The translations under genes were made by a program, and so were the position numbers. From Triticum aestivum (Eukaryota; Streptophyta; Magnoliopsida; Poales; Poaceae), in contig NC_057801.1 of NCBI RefSeq assembly GCF_018294505.1, positions 202,496,538 through 202,560,537 of the forward strand: a DNA stretch of 64,000 nt, given 5' to 3'. Each line of letters begins with the position of its first letter. Position 1 is the stretch's first letter. The notes below the pieces were generated by a model, which saw only the letters and a list, made by a program, of their open reading frames with translations, made no database searches and was not told where the DNA came from. Shown here in pieces: positions 53,322-64,000 of this stretch.

Positions 53322-54898
53322 ATGGAGGAATGCCTTGATCAGCAGCAGCAGCAGCAGAAGAAGAGCAACAATGGGCAGCTCCAGAGGCTTGAGGGCATCG
53401 AGGAGGAAGGCGGCCAGGCCCCGGCGGAGAAGTGGCCTCCGACGACGGTGCGGGCGCCGGAGACCCCGACGGAGACCATGGAGTTCCTCGCAAGGTCCTG
53501 GAGCCTTTCGGCCGCGGAGATATCCAAGGCGCTCAAGGTGCTGAGCAGCAAGGGCGTCTGCGACATCCCTGACGTCGGCGTCGTCGCGGGCGCAGGTAAA
53601 GAGCAGAGACCGCCGCCGCCGCCACCACTTGACGCGACAATGGCGGCGGCGCAGGCAGGAGGAGGAGTGGCGAGCCCGCCGTTCTCTCCCAGGGCGGGCA
53701 ACATGGACGCGCAGCTCCTCCGGGCCGCCGCCGCCGCGGGGAGGGCAGGGGGCGGCAAGACGACGATGGGCGCGTGGATCAAGGAGCAGAAGGAGAAGAA
53801 GCGCGCCGAGGCCCGGTCCCGCAACGCGCAGGCGTACGCGGCGACGTCCGTGGCCGGGGTCGCGGCGGCGGTGGCCGCGCTGGTCGCCGGCGCGGTGTTC
53901 TCGTCCTCGCCCGCTCCTCCTCCTCCTCCCCCCGCCGCCGCGGCGCCGGAGCGCGCCCAGAGGGGCGACGGCGGGGCGAAGACGGCGGCGGCCATCGCGT
54001 CGGCGGCGGCGCTGGTGGCGTCGCACTGCGTGGAGATGGCGCAGGCGATGGGCGCGAGCCACGAGCAGATCCTGGGGTCCATCCAGTCGGCCGTGAACGC
54101 GCAGTCGAGCGGCGACATCATGGCGCTGACCGCCGGCGCGGCGACGGCGCTGCGCGGGGCCGCCATGCTGCGGGCGAGGCTCCACAAGGAGATCCAGGCC
54201 ACCGCCCTGCCCGGGGACGCCGGCAGGGCGGCGTCGGAGCGGGACATCTCGCCGCTCATCTTCGTGTCCAGAGGCGGCGAGCTCCTCAAGCGCACGAGGC
54301 AGGGTACGTCCGTGGATGATCGACCACCGGCCAAGAATCCATTACCGTACTCTGACACGAGTGCATGCATGTTTTGATCACAGGTATCCTCCATTGGAAG
54401 CTTGTGACGGCGTACATAGACCCCAACTTCCAGGTGGTCATCAAGATGAAGAGCGCGCACATGGCGGGAACGTTCATCAAGACCAAGAAGTGTAAGCAAG
54501 TTACTCCCTCCGTTCGGAATTACTTGTCGTAAAAATGAATGTATCTAGATGTATTTTAGTTCTAGATACATCCATTTTCAAGACAAGTAATTCCGAACGG
54601 AGGGAGTACTTCTGAATCCACTAGAGTGGTGGTGCATGGACAAGCTCTGTAACTGCGACGTGTTTTGTTTGATTCAGGTGTTGTGGTGGACGTCCGGTCG
54701 GAGGTGGCGGCGTGGGCGGGGAGGGAGGTGGAGGAGGGTGGCCGTCGGAGGGGCTACTTCGGGGTCCGGACGGAGGAGCGGGTGATCGAGTTCGAGTGCC
54801 GGAGCAGGCAGGAGCAGCACAAGTGGGTGCAGGGCATCACCGAGATGCTCAACCGCCGCGACAACATGAACATGAACATCACCCACCTTGTAAACTAA
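53322..54898 (+). CDS. VAN3-binding protein / FORKED1-like protein (DUF828 plus plant PH domain)
   Basis: Exons are 53322-54303, 54384-54491 and 54678-54898; GT-AG borders and phases agree, giving 436 residues. A polyGln run follows the start (residues 7-12). The family hallmark TETMEFLARSWSLSAAEISK lies at 50-69. An Ala-rich helix follows a KEQKEKKRAEAR basic stretch, and the C-terminal third, from about ERDISPLIF, is the plant pleckstrin-like domain (ILHWKLVTAYID, HKWVQGITEM). Relatives bind the ARF-GAP VAN3/SFC at the trans-Golgi, recognise phosphoinositides and guide auxin-carrier trafficking and leaf-vein patterning. Exon one is very GC-rich, typical of grass genes, which produces long false frames on the other strand. 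A MITE sits in intron 2. The function of this copy is inferred from the family. Confidence 0.88.
54504..54606. mobile_element. Stowaway-type MITE (103 bp) in intron 2 of the VAN3-binding-like gene
   Basis: The inverted ends CTCCCTCCGTTCGGAATTAC and GTAATTCCGAACGGAGGGAG are perfect, with TA flanks (54502-54503, 54607-54608). Its left end is only 12 bp after the donor site of the intron. The near-perfect palindrome suggests recent insertion. Confidence 0.95.
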
Positions 54899-55079
54899 AT
54901 CAGTCAGATGCCATGGAAATGCAGCACTCCGTCGGTGCTATTCTGGCTTCGTGTGATCGATCACATCTGCATGTATATATGTTACTCCTTGTGACTCAGT
55001 ATTCTGCTTGTGTTGGAAAAAAATTCAGTACTATTCTGCTTGTGGTCTGAACGCCACGAATCCCCCGAGACTCGACTCA

Positions 55080-55522
55080 CCGTGTATAGTATAGCTTGGG
55101 CACCTCTGTTTCCCCCAAGTCCCAGCGGCAGCGCCGCCGCCGCAGCGCGTCGTGCTCTCCCTCTCCCTCTCCCTCCTCCGGGTGTCATGTTCGCGCACGG
55201 CTCTCTCGCGAGGTAGGCAGGAGTACGACTCCACTCCATGCCATTGAATCGCTGTTTACTACCACCACTATTTTTTTGTGCACATACAGCAGAAAGGAAA
55301 CTTTTCCCCTCCGAATCGAAACACGAGAGGGCACCGGAATCCTTCCGGTCTCCGGCGGCGGCTCGCCCCCAACGCCACGAGGCACTAAATTTACTCGCGC
55401 GGCGATCTCCTGCGTCCTAACACCAAGCCGCCTCCCCCTTTTTCTTGCTTGCTAGGTTTAGCCGGCTTGCTCGAACCCGAAGGCCCCCGCTGGTCGCTGC
55501 CTCCCCGCTCCGCTATCTCCAG
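55080..55522 (+). promoter_or_regulatory. probable promoter and non-coding first exon of the ASCC1-like gene
   Basis: This GC-rich stretch has CT-rich runs (CCCTCTCCCTCTCCCTC) and ends at TATCTCCAG|GTTATAATTCC, a good donor. Coding begins in the next exon (from 55740). A 9-codon upstream frame starts at ATG 55187 and ends at TAG 55214-55216, if that part is transcribed. The exact start is unknown. Only about 190 bp separate the preceding gene's stop codon from this region. Confidence 0.5.
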
Positions 55523-55772
55523 GTTATAATTCCTACTGTATGATGTTAAAGCTTCTGTGATTTGCCCCTGATGAATTTTGGTCCCCTTTATATATTGTCA
55601 AAAAGAATCGAGTGATTTGTATGTTTCTACCTGTTCTTCCCCCCTGCTTGTGGCTTGTGCCCTTCAGCATTAACATAAGTTGTAGCTGCCTCGTACGTAC
55701 TACGGTACGATGTTTATATGCCGGTGCTTTGACTTGCAGGGATCAGTTGGTCCAAATAATTTGCCCTCTGTC

Positions 55773-58700
55773 ATGGAACGGTCGCAGGGAGCTTCAAATA
55801 ATGCGGCGAAACACAGGAAAACTAATCCACCCGTGCAGACATGGAGGCCAGTCTCAACACAAGCATCTCCCCGGGAAGGTATTTGCTACCTGATTCTGTA
55901 CCTTTAACTAAAAAGGTTAAAACAAACAAATATGTCAAAAATAATATTGCATCTATGGTAACTGGAATTCTTGAAAAATATCGTGATACTGCATATTGCT
56001 AGCCAGATGAATGACTTATTATCAATGTCAGTTTAGGAGCTCAACCCTTGGGTACACATGGTACAAGTTCTTTTGGATTTGTCTGATTGCCCTGTCATTG
56101 TGTAGTAATTACTACAGTACTTCTTTGGTAACTGCAAGCCCATCAATAAATTGTGACCTGATGCTCAAAAGCTCAGAAAGTAATTCAGAATCAGGCTGCC
56201 GTAGATTCTTTTTCCCTTGATGACTTCTTTCTTTCTTTCTTAATTCGACCCCTTTCGCATTTTACTTTCGTGTGTGCATAGTTGTGTTGACATTTTAGAA
56301 TGACATTATATCTCCACATGATGCAGCTCACCTTGATGAGATATCCAATTCCGGAAGGAAGCAAATGGCAGGGACTTCCATCACTGATAGTGAGAATTTG
56401 GTGTTGGATGAAACAACTAATGTTGGCATTGAAGTAACCACCAATAATACTTTCTCGTCAGAAAGTAGTTCCACCTTTAGTTCCAGTGCAACTAAAGTAG
56501 CTGCAGAAAACACTATGGAGGTTATCAGAGAAAAATATTCCTCTTCTGTTGAGGTATGCTACACAGATTGATCCATTAATTTTGTTTTCAACATCTCTAT
56601 AAGCAGTTTTGAAACTCTGTTCACAAATTTTTTCCAGGTAGATGTTCCTCTAATGCGTTTTCTGAAAGGAAAGGGGTAATGACCTCATACTTAGAATTAT
56701 TTGTTGACTTGAAAAAAAACTTCTTGGCCTTTATTTGTTAGTGTAATATGAATTCTTTGGTTTCTAGTGGGTCTGTGCAGAAGCAGATTGAACAGGAGAC
56801 TGGAGTTAAAATCATTTTTCCATCTGGAAAGGAGGAAACACTAGTTGGTAAAAATATTCCCATCTTTCTTTCTGAAATTAAGTTCAATATAAGGTAATAT
56901 ATTACTAGTTGTTTTCAGAGCTAAAGAAGTAACTTTGTGAAAATACAGCCCTCGAAGGTAAAAGTGCTGAAAGTATTGGAAAAGCATCAGAGAGAATTGC
57001 AAAGATCCTTGAAGAGGTAAATATTCAACACATTGCTTCAATAGATGATTATGGATGTTTAGGTTGTTTACTGCATCGCTGTATGTGTTTATCTTTGCTG
57101 TCATACTGTTGGTGTACCATAATTTATTGTTTGATTTTACTTCCCATTTTCATCTGGTTCGTGACACTGAAGTTCTTATCGATACCCTCCATTATCTTTG
57201 TATATGTAAATCACAAGCTGGCTTACTTAACAAATATAACTTCAATGAATTAAAGTTTAAGTAGTCTATTCAGTAATGTCAAAGTGCATGCGCAGAACGT
57301 TAGAATCGCATAGCTCCTATATCTGTTGCAGAAAATCCAGCGCGAATCACCAAGCACATCTTGTAGAAGTGACATTGTTACTGTATATTTTTTTCCGGAA
57401 AGGAGGTGTGACCCTTGGCCTTTGTCTCGAGTAATGCGCACGGTCATTTATTGTTGTTCCTGTTGTCTCCAGCCTTACATAGAGTTCGCAACGGCAACAT
57501 CATAGGGAAATAGGGACTAGTTTTATGATCTGCTCATTTATTTTCATATTCTTACGAAAGTAGTACCATCACCGAAGTAATTGAAGTGTCCATCACGATT
57601 GCATGTTTTTTTTTAACAAATTTCATGTTCCTTATTTATTTCATACTGTTGGATTGGTGACGAGGCCCTCACTTCAACTTTAGTGGCAGACTTGTAATCC
57701 CTCTGGCTGAGTGCAGCCCCATAATGAATTTATGTCCATATGTTTGTTATTTTGTATAGTTGTAATAGTCACTATGAACAGTTGAACATCGTACATGTTT
57801 CAGGCTGTTCAAAGTCCAATGCTAGATTACTCGCATTTCATATCACTTCCATTGGCCATCCACCCCGATCTTGTCGAGAAGCTCAATAACTTCCAGAGGT
57901 CGATCCTTGGGGTGTCTGCATCTAATATAGATAGTGATAAGGATGAAATCCTAAGCGAAGGTTCTGTGGATGAAATTGATGAAGCAGCGAGCCCTAGTGT
58001 TCCGGTCAAGCAGCCAATCCAAGAAGAAAAGCCTGTCATAGTGAAAATGGATAATAAGGGCTCCCAACCAGGTTTAAAGCTTTGCTGATTTTGTTTAAGT
58101 GTCTCATGTTCCTTCTATGAGTTTTCTACAGTAAACACTATCAACTTATGTTCTTGATAAGTAGGAATGGTCAATGGAACATACGTAACTTTGCTGCAGT
58201 TTGAAGGGAAATGACTTAAACGGCCTATGTATAATATGCAATTCTACGAATCACTTCATGTTTGGGGTATGAAATTGTGGAACAGACCAAATGAACAAAC
58301 AAAGATAGATAGCCATGTTTTTTCCAAGTTATACAATGTACTAAGCAATTAATATATAGAGGGGAATTGTGTTTATGAAAAAAGCAAGATGTGAATATGT
58401 GATGTTATTTTAGCTTAATTTTGGTCTCAAGTATACTTTATGTCCGAAGTTGTTCTGTTTATATTGGCCGGCATGCCATACTTTTTATCTTGATCCTGAT
58501 AGTTCAGTAGCTCCAAAGTGTCATGCTGATATCAGGAAACCAAGCAGCTCACTGGTTAATAGTGAGATGCTGGAGAAGCTATATGCAAATTGAAAAGAAA
58601 AGGGAGTCTAGTAGAAATGTAATGTACTTAAAGTTGAAAGTGTTAGATGTGTATAGTCCCCTTTCTGTATATCCCCATTGTATAAGGGGTTTCCTGCACT

Positions 58701-58870
58701 TTACCACACATGTATATGTATTGGCCTTTGGCCCTCAGTGAATACTAGTTGCTCATGATCCAACATGGTATCAGTTGCCAGGTTAGCCTCTCTCCTGCAC
58801 GATGCAACTCCGTGCGCACTCCATACCAGCTGCCGCCGCCGCCGCTAGGTCCGCTTCCTCCTAGGCCGCC

Positions 58871-58906
<36 letters not shown>

Positions 58907-61900
58907 CCGCCTTCAGCGCGGATCCGCCTACTGCCGGCCTTCCTCTGTCTGTCGCCCCCTGGATCCGCTGCCACTGCGTGGCCACCGTCCCAGCTCGGCC
59001 CGGCCTGGCTCTGTCGTCCCTGCCTGGCCGACGGCCGGCCCGGCTTCGCCGTCCTCTTCTCGGCTGCCCCTGCCTGGATGCTGCCCCTGCTTGGCCTGCC
59101 TCTGTCGCTCCTCGTCCAGGCTGGCTCCCCGAGCGCGTGAGCCTGCTGCCGCTCCTCGTCCAGGCTGCTTGCTACGGGCCCATGAGCTCCTGGCTCTCGC
59201 CTGCCTAGGCCGAGCACCCGAGCGAGCTCGCGTGTGCTCGATCTGGATCGATCCAGATCGGGTCCTCTGCTTCCGTTGACTCCAAAAAAAAACAGAGACT
59301 CCTCATGTCTTCTTCGGGCTATGTTGCTGTTCCTTGGTGCTCAGTGATCTTCGATGGCACCAACTATGCTGAGTTTGTGGGTTTCATGCGCATCCATATG
59401 CGGGGTCTTCTTCTGTGGGGCGTTCTCTCTGGCGAGGTCCCCTGTCCGCCATGCCCTATTGCTCCAGTGGCTCCTACCCCGCCGGTGCCGCCAATTCTTG
59501 CTGTTGATGCTTCCCAGGCTAATCGGGATGCAGCCAAGGCTCTTGATGATGCTGCGGTTGATGCCTATGATCAGCAGGTATCCGCTTATTCAGATGCTCT
59601 TTCTGTCTACCGCGATGATCTGTCTGCTTACACTCAGTGGTGCAATGATAATGCTTGAGTTGCTGCCGTTCTCACTGCGAGTGTCCTTCCTCAGTTTGCT
59701 TCGGAGTTCATGGGACTCGACACAGTTGCAGCGATGTGGTCTTATCTCTGTTAGCGCTATCAGCCCTCTGGTGATGCTCTCTACCTATCTGTGGCGAGTC
59801 AGGAGCACGCACTCCAGCAAGGTGATTCTTCTGTTGACGAGTTCTATTCACAGTACTCTGCCATCTGGCGCCAGCTTGACTCTCTTCGGACAGTTGTTTG
59901 TGGAACTTGCCGTTGCTGTCAGACTACACGGTCCGATTTGTAGTTTCAGAGGGTCCATGAGTTCTTATCTCGTCTCCGTTCTGAGTTCGAGCCTCGACGT
60001 GCTTGCTTGCTTGCTCGTGGTCGTGTTCCTATCTCGGAGGTGCTTGTCGAGCTTCGTGCTGAGGAGACCCGCCTTCGCTCTCCTGGGTTGCTTGCGGTTC
60101 CGTCAGTATTGGCTGCCCGAGCTCCTGTGTCCTCTGCTCGTCTCACTGCTCCACCGCTCCTGCCCACACCTTCAGGGGGGTAGGTTGCCCTCCTTGTGTT
60201 GAGAAGGGCTGGTCGCGCTGTGACACCTTCTGTGACTACTGCTCCAGGCCAGGTCACCCATAGTCTGATTGTCGCTAAAAGCAGCGAAACCAGAGGCGCT
60301 CCTCCAGTGGGACTCCTGTGTCGTCATCGACTCCGTCACTCACTGACCAGGACATTGTGCGGCTCAAGCGCCTTCTAGCTTCCTCCGGTTCTTCATCGAC
60401 GGGCTCTGCTGCTGCTGTGACTGCTTTCACCACTTCATCACCGCCGGCATCTACACCGTTAGGTACATCTTCATGGGTTCTGGACTCTGGAGCTTTTCTT
60501 CAGCATTGTCTTCTCTTCGCCCTCTTGATTCTCCTATTAATGTTCTTACTGTCGATGGCACATCTCTTCCTGTTGCCAGTCGCGGCATTCTTTCCACTCC
60601 GTCCTTTTCTGTTCCTAGTGTTTCACATGTTCCTCGCCTTACCATGAATCTTTTTTCCGCCACCCAACTTACTGATTCTGGTTGTCGTGTCATTCTTGAT
60701 ACCGACTCTTGCTCCATTCAGGATCGTCGCACCAAGGCTTTGGTTGGTGCTGGCCCCCGGCGCCGTGAGTCAGAGGGCCTTTGGGAGGTTGACTGGCTTT
60801 GTGTTCCTTCCGCTGCCACCACTTCTGCCAGCTTTCATGCTCTTGCTGCCTCCTCGTTTGCATCCTTCCAGCAGTGGCATCATCGCCTTGGTCACATCTG
60901 TGGCTCTCGCTTGTCATCCTTAGTGCGTCAGGGCCTCTTGGGGTCTGTATTTGGAGATGTTTCTTTACATTGTAATGGTTGTAGACTTGGCAAACAGACC
61001 CAGTTACCTTATCCTACCAGTGAGTCGGTATCTCAGCGTCCGTTTGACTTAGTTCATTCTAATGTCTGGGGACCGACTCCCTTTGATTCGAAAGGTGGTC
61101 ATCGCTACTATGTTTTGTTTATTGATGATTTCTCTCGCTACACTTGGCTCTACTTCATGAAATCTCGTAGCGAGGTTCTCTCTATATACAAAAGATTTGC
61201 TGCCATGGTTCACACCCAGTTTTCCACGCCTATTCGCACTTTTCGTGCTGACTCCGCTAGAGAGTATATCTCTCAGCTGTTGCGTCGTTTTCTTGCGGAA
61301 CATGGTACTCTTGCCCAGTTCTCATGTCCTGGTGCTCATGCTCAGAATGGCATTGCGGAACGTAAGCATCGTCATTTGCTTGAGACGGCTCGTTCGCTGA
61401 TGATTGTCGCTTCCCTTCCACCCCACTTTTGGGCTGAGGCTGTCTCTGCATCCACCTATCTCGTCAACATTCAGCCATCGACTGCCCTGTAGGGTGGTAT
61501 TCCTATGGAGTGTCTCACTGGTCGTTCTCCTGACTACTCAGCTCTTCGTATGTTTGGATGTGTGTGCTATGTCCTTCTTGCCCCGCGGGAACGCACCAAA
61601 CTGACTGCTCAGTCGGTTGAGTGTGTTTTCCTTGGCTACAGTGATGAGCACAAGGGCTACCGCTGTTGGGATCCTGTTGGTCGTCGCTTGCGTATCTCAC
61701 GTGATGTGACTTTTGACGAGTCTCGTTCTTACTAACCACGTCCTTCTTCCTCGAGCTTCTCTGTGGACGATATTTCTTTTCTTCTCCTTCCCGATACACC
61801 CTGCTATGTGCCTCATGCTTCACCTCTTCCTCCGGCACCTCTCATTCATTCTCATTCACCACCGACACCATCTTCCCCATCCTCCTCCTCCACCTCTCCA

Positions 61901-64000
61901 CCATCCTCTCCAATCCGTCGCCCTCTCTCACCGTTTCCTCTCCACTATACTCGCCGCCCTTGTACTGAGGATGCTTCCCCTGATGCGCCTTCCACCTCTG
62001 GTGCGCCTCCCTTCACGCCTCCCCAGGTTCATAATCTCCGTGCTCGGCCACGTCCCCCGCCTGATCGCTATTCTCCTGATCGGTACGGCCTCTCTGTTAT
62101 TGCTGAGCCCACTTCCTATCGGACTGCCATGACTCAGCCTGAATGGCAGCTTGCGATGGCCGAAGAGCTTGCTGCCCTTGAGCGCTCTGGCACTTGGGAT
62201 CTGGTTTCCCTTCCTTCCGGTGTTCGTCCCATCACCTGCAAATGGGTCTACAAGATTAAGACTCGCTCCGATGGTTCTCTTGAGCGCTACAAAGCTCGAC
62301 TTGTGGCCCGTGGTTTTCAGCAGGAGCAGGGACGCGATTATGATGAGACATTCATTCCTGTGGCCCACATGACCACTATCCGCATTCTCCTTGCTGTGGC
62401 TTCTGTTCGTCATTGGTTTATCTCTCAACTTGATGTCCAGAGCGCCTTTCTCAATGGCGAGTTGCATGAGGAGGTTTATATGTAGCCACCACCGGGGTAC
62501 TATGCTCCCGATGGTATGGTCTGTAGACTTCGCCGCTCCCTCTATGGTCTTAAACAGGTCCCTCGTGCATGGTTCGAGCATTTCGCCTCTGTGGTGACTG
62601 CCGCTGGTTTCTTGCCCAGTGATCATGATCCCGCGTTGTTTGTTCACACGTCTCCTCGTGGTCGGATTCTTCTCCTTCTCTATGTTGATGACATGATCGT
62701 CACTGGTGACGACTCTGACTACATTGCCTTTGTTAAGGAACGCCTTCGCGACCAGTTCCTCATGTCTGATCTTGGTCCACTTCGATATTTTCTTGGGATT
62801 GAGATCTTCTCGACCTCTGATGGCTTCTACATCTCCCAGGAAAAATATATTCAGGATCTTCTTGCTCGTGCCGCCCTTGGTGATGAGCGCATTGTTGTGA
62901 CTCCTATGGAGCTCAACGTTCAGCTTCGTGCCTATGACGGTGACCCTCTTCCTAATCCCACTCGCTATCGTCACCTCGTTGGCAGCCTTGTCTACCTTGT
63001 TGTTACGCGTCCCGACATCTCCTATCATCTCCACATCTTGAGTCAGTTTGTTTCAACACCCACCTTTGTCCACTACAATCATCTCCTCAGTGTTCTACGA
63101 TATCTTCGTGGCACGATCTCTCATCGCCTTTTCTTTCCCCGCTCCAACTCTCTAGAGCTCCAGGCCTACTCTGATGCTACCTGGGCTGGTGATCCCTCTG
63201 ATCGACGCTCGTTGTCTGCTTACTGTGTCTTTCTTGGTGGCTCTCTTATTGCCTGGAAGACAAAGAAATAGACTGCATTTTCTTGCTCGAGTACAGAGGC
63301 TGAGTTGCGAGCAATGGCTATGTTGACGGCTGAGGTGATCTGGTTACGGTGGTTACTTGAGGATTTTGGTGTGTCAGCTACTACCTTGACTCCCTTGCTG
63401 TCAGACAATACTGGTGCTATCAGTATTGCACGTGACCCGGTGAAGCATGAGCTCACCAAGCACATCAGTGTGGATGCCCACTTTGTGCGTGCTGCTGTGC
63501 AGGATCAGACTCTTGCTCTTCACTATGTGCCCTCTGAGTTACAGTTGGCGGACTTCTTCATGAAGGCACAAACTCGAGCGCAACATGGCTTTTTTCTCTC
63601 CAAACTCAGTGTTGTTGACCCACCATGAGTTTGAGGGGGGGGGGGGGGGGGGGTGTTAGATGTGTATAGTCCCCTTTCTGTATATCCCCATTATATAAGG
63701 GGTTTTCTGCACTTTACCACACATGTATATGTATTGGCCTTTGGCCCTCAGTGAATACTAGTTGCTCATTATCCAACAGAAAGATCTGGAATTCTGAAAA
63801 AAGTACAGCTAGTAGAAATATCTAGAAACTGCGCAATTTTGTAGTCTGATTGTATGCTAGACTGCTAGTGCTGTATTGGAGATGCTAGATATTATTAATA
63901 TTGTTCTATGCATTTCGAAATTACAATATTTTTGCTCCATTCAGGCATTGAACTGCTCTTATTAATTTCCTACAGAGTTCGGCATTGACAAGTCAATATT
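55773..64000 (+). CDS. ASCC1-like protein: KH domain plus start of 2H phosphoesterase (AKAP7-like) domain; incomplete at window edge
   Basis: Coding parts: 55773-55878 (the exon starts at 55740), 56327-56553, 56638-56675, 56768-56847, 56949-57016, 57804-58071, then 63976 to beyond the window; GT-AG borders and phases agree. The KH domain (about residues 112-173) has the GXXG loop GKGG at 122-125, then [20 protein letters not shown]. The exon from 57804 begins the 2H phosphoesterase-like part ([18 protein letters not shown], giving the first H-x-S motif) and an acidic stretch. The last exon begins with EFGIDKSI, as expected next in the family. In animals ASCC1 works with the ASCC3 helicase complex in transcription and alkylation repair; the plant role is inferred. 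The ATG is chosen because the exon is non-coding upstream in frame context. Intron 7 is 5904 bp because of a copia insertion. Confidence 0.85.
58641..58765 (+). repeat. 5' LTR (125 bp) of the intronic copia element
   Basis: It differs from the 3' LTR at three positions (transitions and one G/T change). No insertion or deletion separates the two. Such a short LTR is typical of small-LTR copia lineages. Confidence 0.95.
58766..58774 (+). other. primer-binding site, initiator-Met tRNA type
   Basis: TGGTATCAG directly follows the 5' LTR, as in most plant copia elements. The match fades after these nine bases. Confidence 0.8.
58871..58906. repeat. CT microsatellite in the copia leader
   Basis: About 17 CT units lie between the primer-binding site and gag. 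The surrounding leader is C- and G-rich. Confidence 0.9.
59305..63628 (+). pseudogene. copia gag-pol, closed by in-frame stops and two frame changes
   Basis: Gag starts at ATG 59305 ([20 protein letters not shown]) with stops at 59656, 59752, 59941 and 60181. A zinc knuckle near 60220-60280 and the protease DSGA motif at about 60483 lie in another frame. From 60490 to 63628 the pol frame is constant: HHCC region of integrase near 60870-60990, the integrase core with [16 protein letters not shown] and NGIAERKHR, the reverse transcriptase with [12 protein letters not shown] and YVDD (62681-62692), and RNase H with [13 protein letters not shown]. Pol stops are TAG 61490, TAA 61733, TAG 62483 and TAG 63269. 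Frameshifts lie near 60185 and 60475. Three of the pol stops are TAG or TAA within otherwise well-conserved text. Confidence 0.92.
63635..63653 (+). other. 19-G run forming the polypurine tract before the 3' LTR
   Basis: GAGTTTGA is followed by 19 G residues that touch the LTR. This takes the place of the polypurine tract. The run length may be affected by sequencing or assembly. Confidence 0.8.

Larger units (their letters stand above)
58641..63778 (+). mobile_element. complete Ty1/copia retrotransposon in the intron of the ASCC1-like gene (5138 bp)
   Basis: Two 125-bp LTRs (58641-58765, 63654-63778) start TGTTAG and end CCAACA, with three mismatches between them. A perfect 5-bp duplication GAAAG flanks the element (58636-58640, 63779-63783). 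A TGGTATCAG primer site follows the left LTR, and a G-rich tract precedes the right one. The order gag, protease, integrase, reverse transcriptase, RNase H defines Ty1/copia. The coding region has several stops, so it cannot move by itself. It lies in the same direction as the host gene. Confidence 0.95.

Noticed and set aside
53283..54499. Long minus-strand open frames (300 and 386 codons) opposite the VAN3-binding-like gene
   Set aside because: They are Arg-, Ala- and Ser-rich shadows of a very GC-rich exon. The plus strand has family motifs and correct splice phases.

Overview
This is a nuclear segment of a large-genome grass, almost certainly a member of the Triticeae (wheat, Aegilops, barley or rye group). 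The signs are Angela/WIS/BARE-type solo LTRs, a Sirevirus-type LTR, Athila-type gypsy remnants, a CACTA element with a GGCC-rich subterminal region, several Stowaway MITEs with TA duplications, a Tourist-like MITE with a TAA duplication, and plant genes with many short GT-AG introns. Family names were given from memory of sequence signatures; no database was searched.

Layout. Bases 1-29363 are nested transposable elements and hold no intact host gene. The order is: the 3' end of a Sirevirus-type copia element (1-4904), which cuts the 5' LTR of a non-autonomous Athila-type element (4905-11848); that element lies against a truncated coiled-coil reading frame (11849-12379); next come a tandem array, a minisatellite, a two-exon B3-domain fragment and the right end of a CACTA element (to 18849); the CACTA end sits in an Athila-type coding remnant, which is also split by an Angela-type solo LTR (19573-25308) that carries a 4-kb solo LTR (20533-24534). 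A further LTR (about 26217-29363) is split by a second Angela-type solo LTR (27118-28841). Bases 29948-38955 look like one 9-kb Mutator-like element, with a perfect 10-bp flanking repeat. It carries a dead FAR1/MULE-type reading frame, the last exon of a PIF1-like helicase and a three-exon fragment of a P5CS (proline synthesis) gene.

The right third is gene space. Three host genes lie in the same direction: a casein kinase 1-like gene (about 40.8-48.7 kb, 15 coding exons), a VAN3-binding/FORKED1-like gene (53.3-54.9 kb, three exons), and an ASCC1-like KH-domain gene (first coding exon at 55.8 kb, running off the right edge). The last intron of the third gene in this window holds a complete 5.1-kb Ty1/copia element with 125-bp LTRs and a perfect 5-bp duplication. 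Its gag-pol is closed by in-frame stops, many of them TAG where glutamine is expected. MITEs and a decayed LTR element sit inside gene introns.

The genes do not form one pathway. They are a kinase, a membrane-trafficking/vein-patterning adaptor and an RNA-binding cofactor that happen to be neighbours. I did not find a clearly new biological system. The best candidates for follow-up are the composite Mutator-like element, the B3 fragment inside the CACTA element, and the repeat-containing coiled-coil reading frame.
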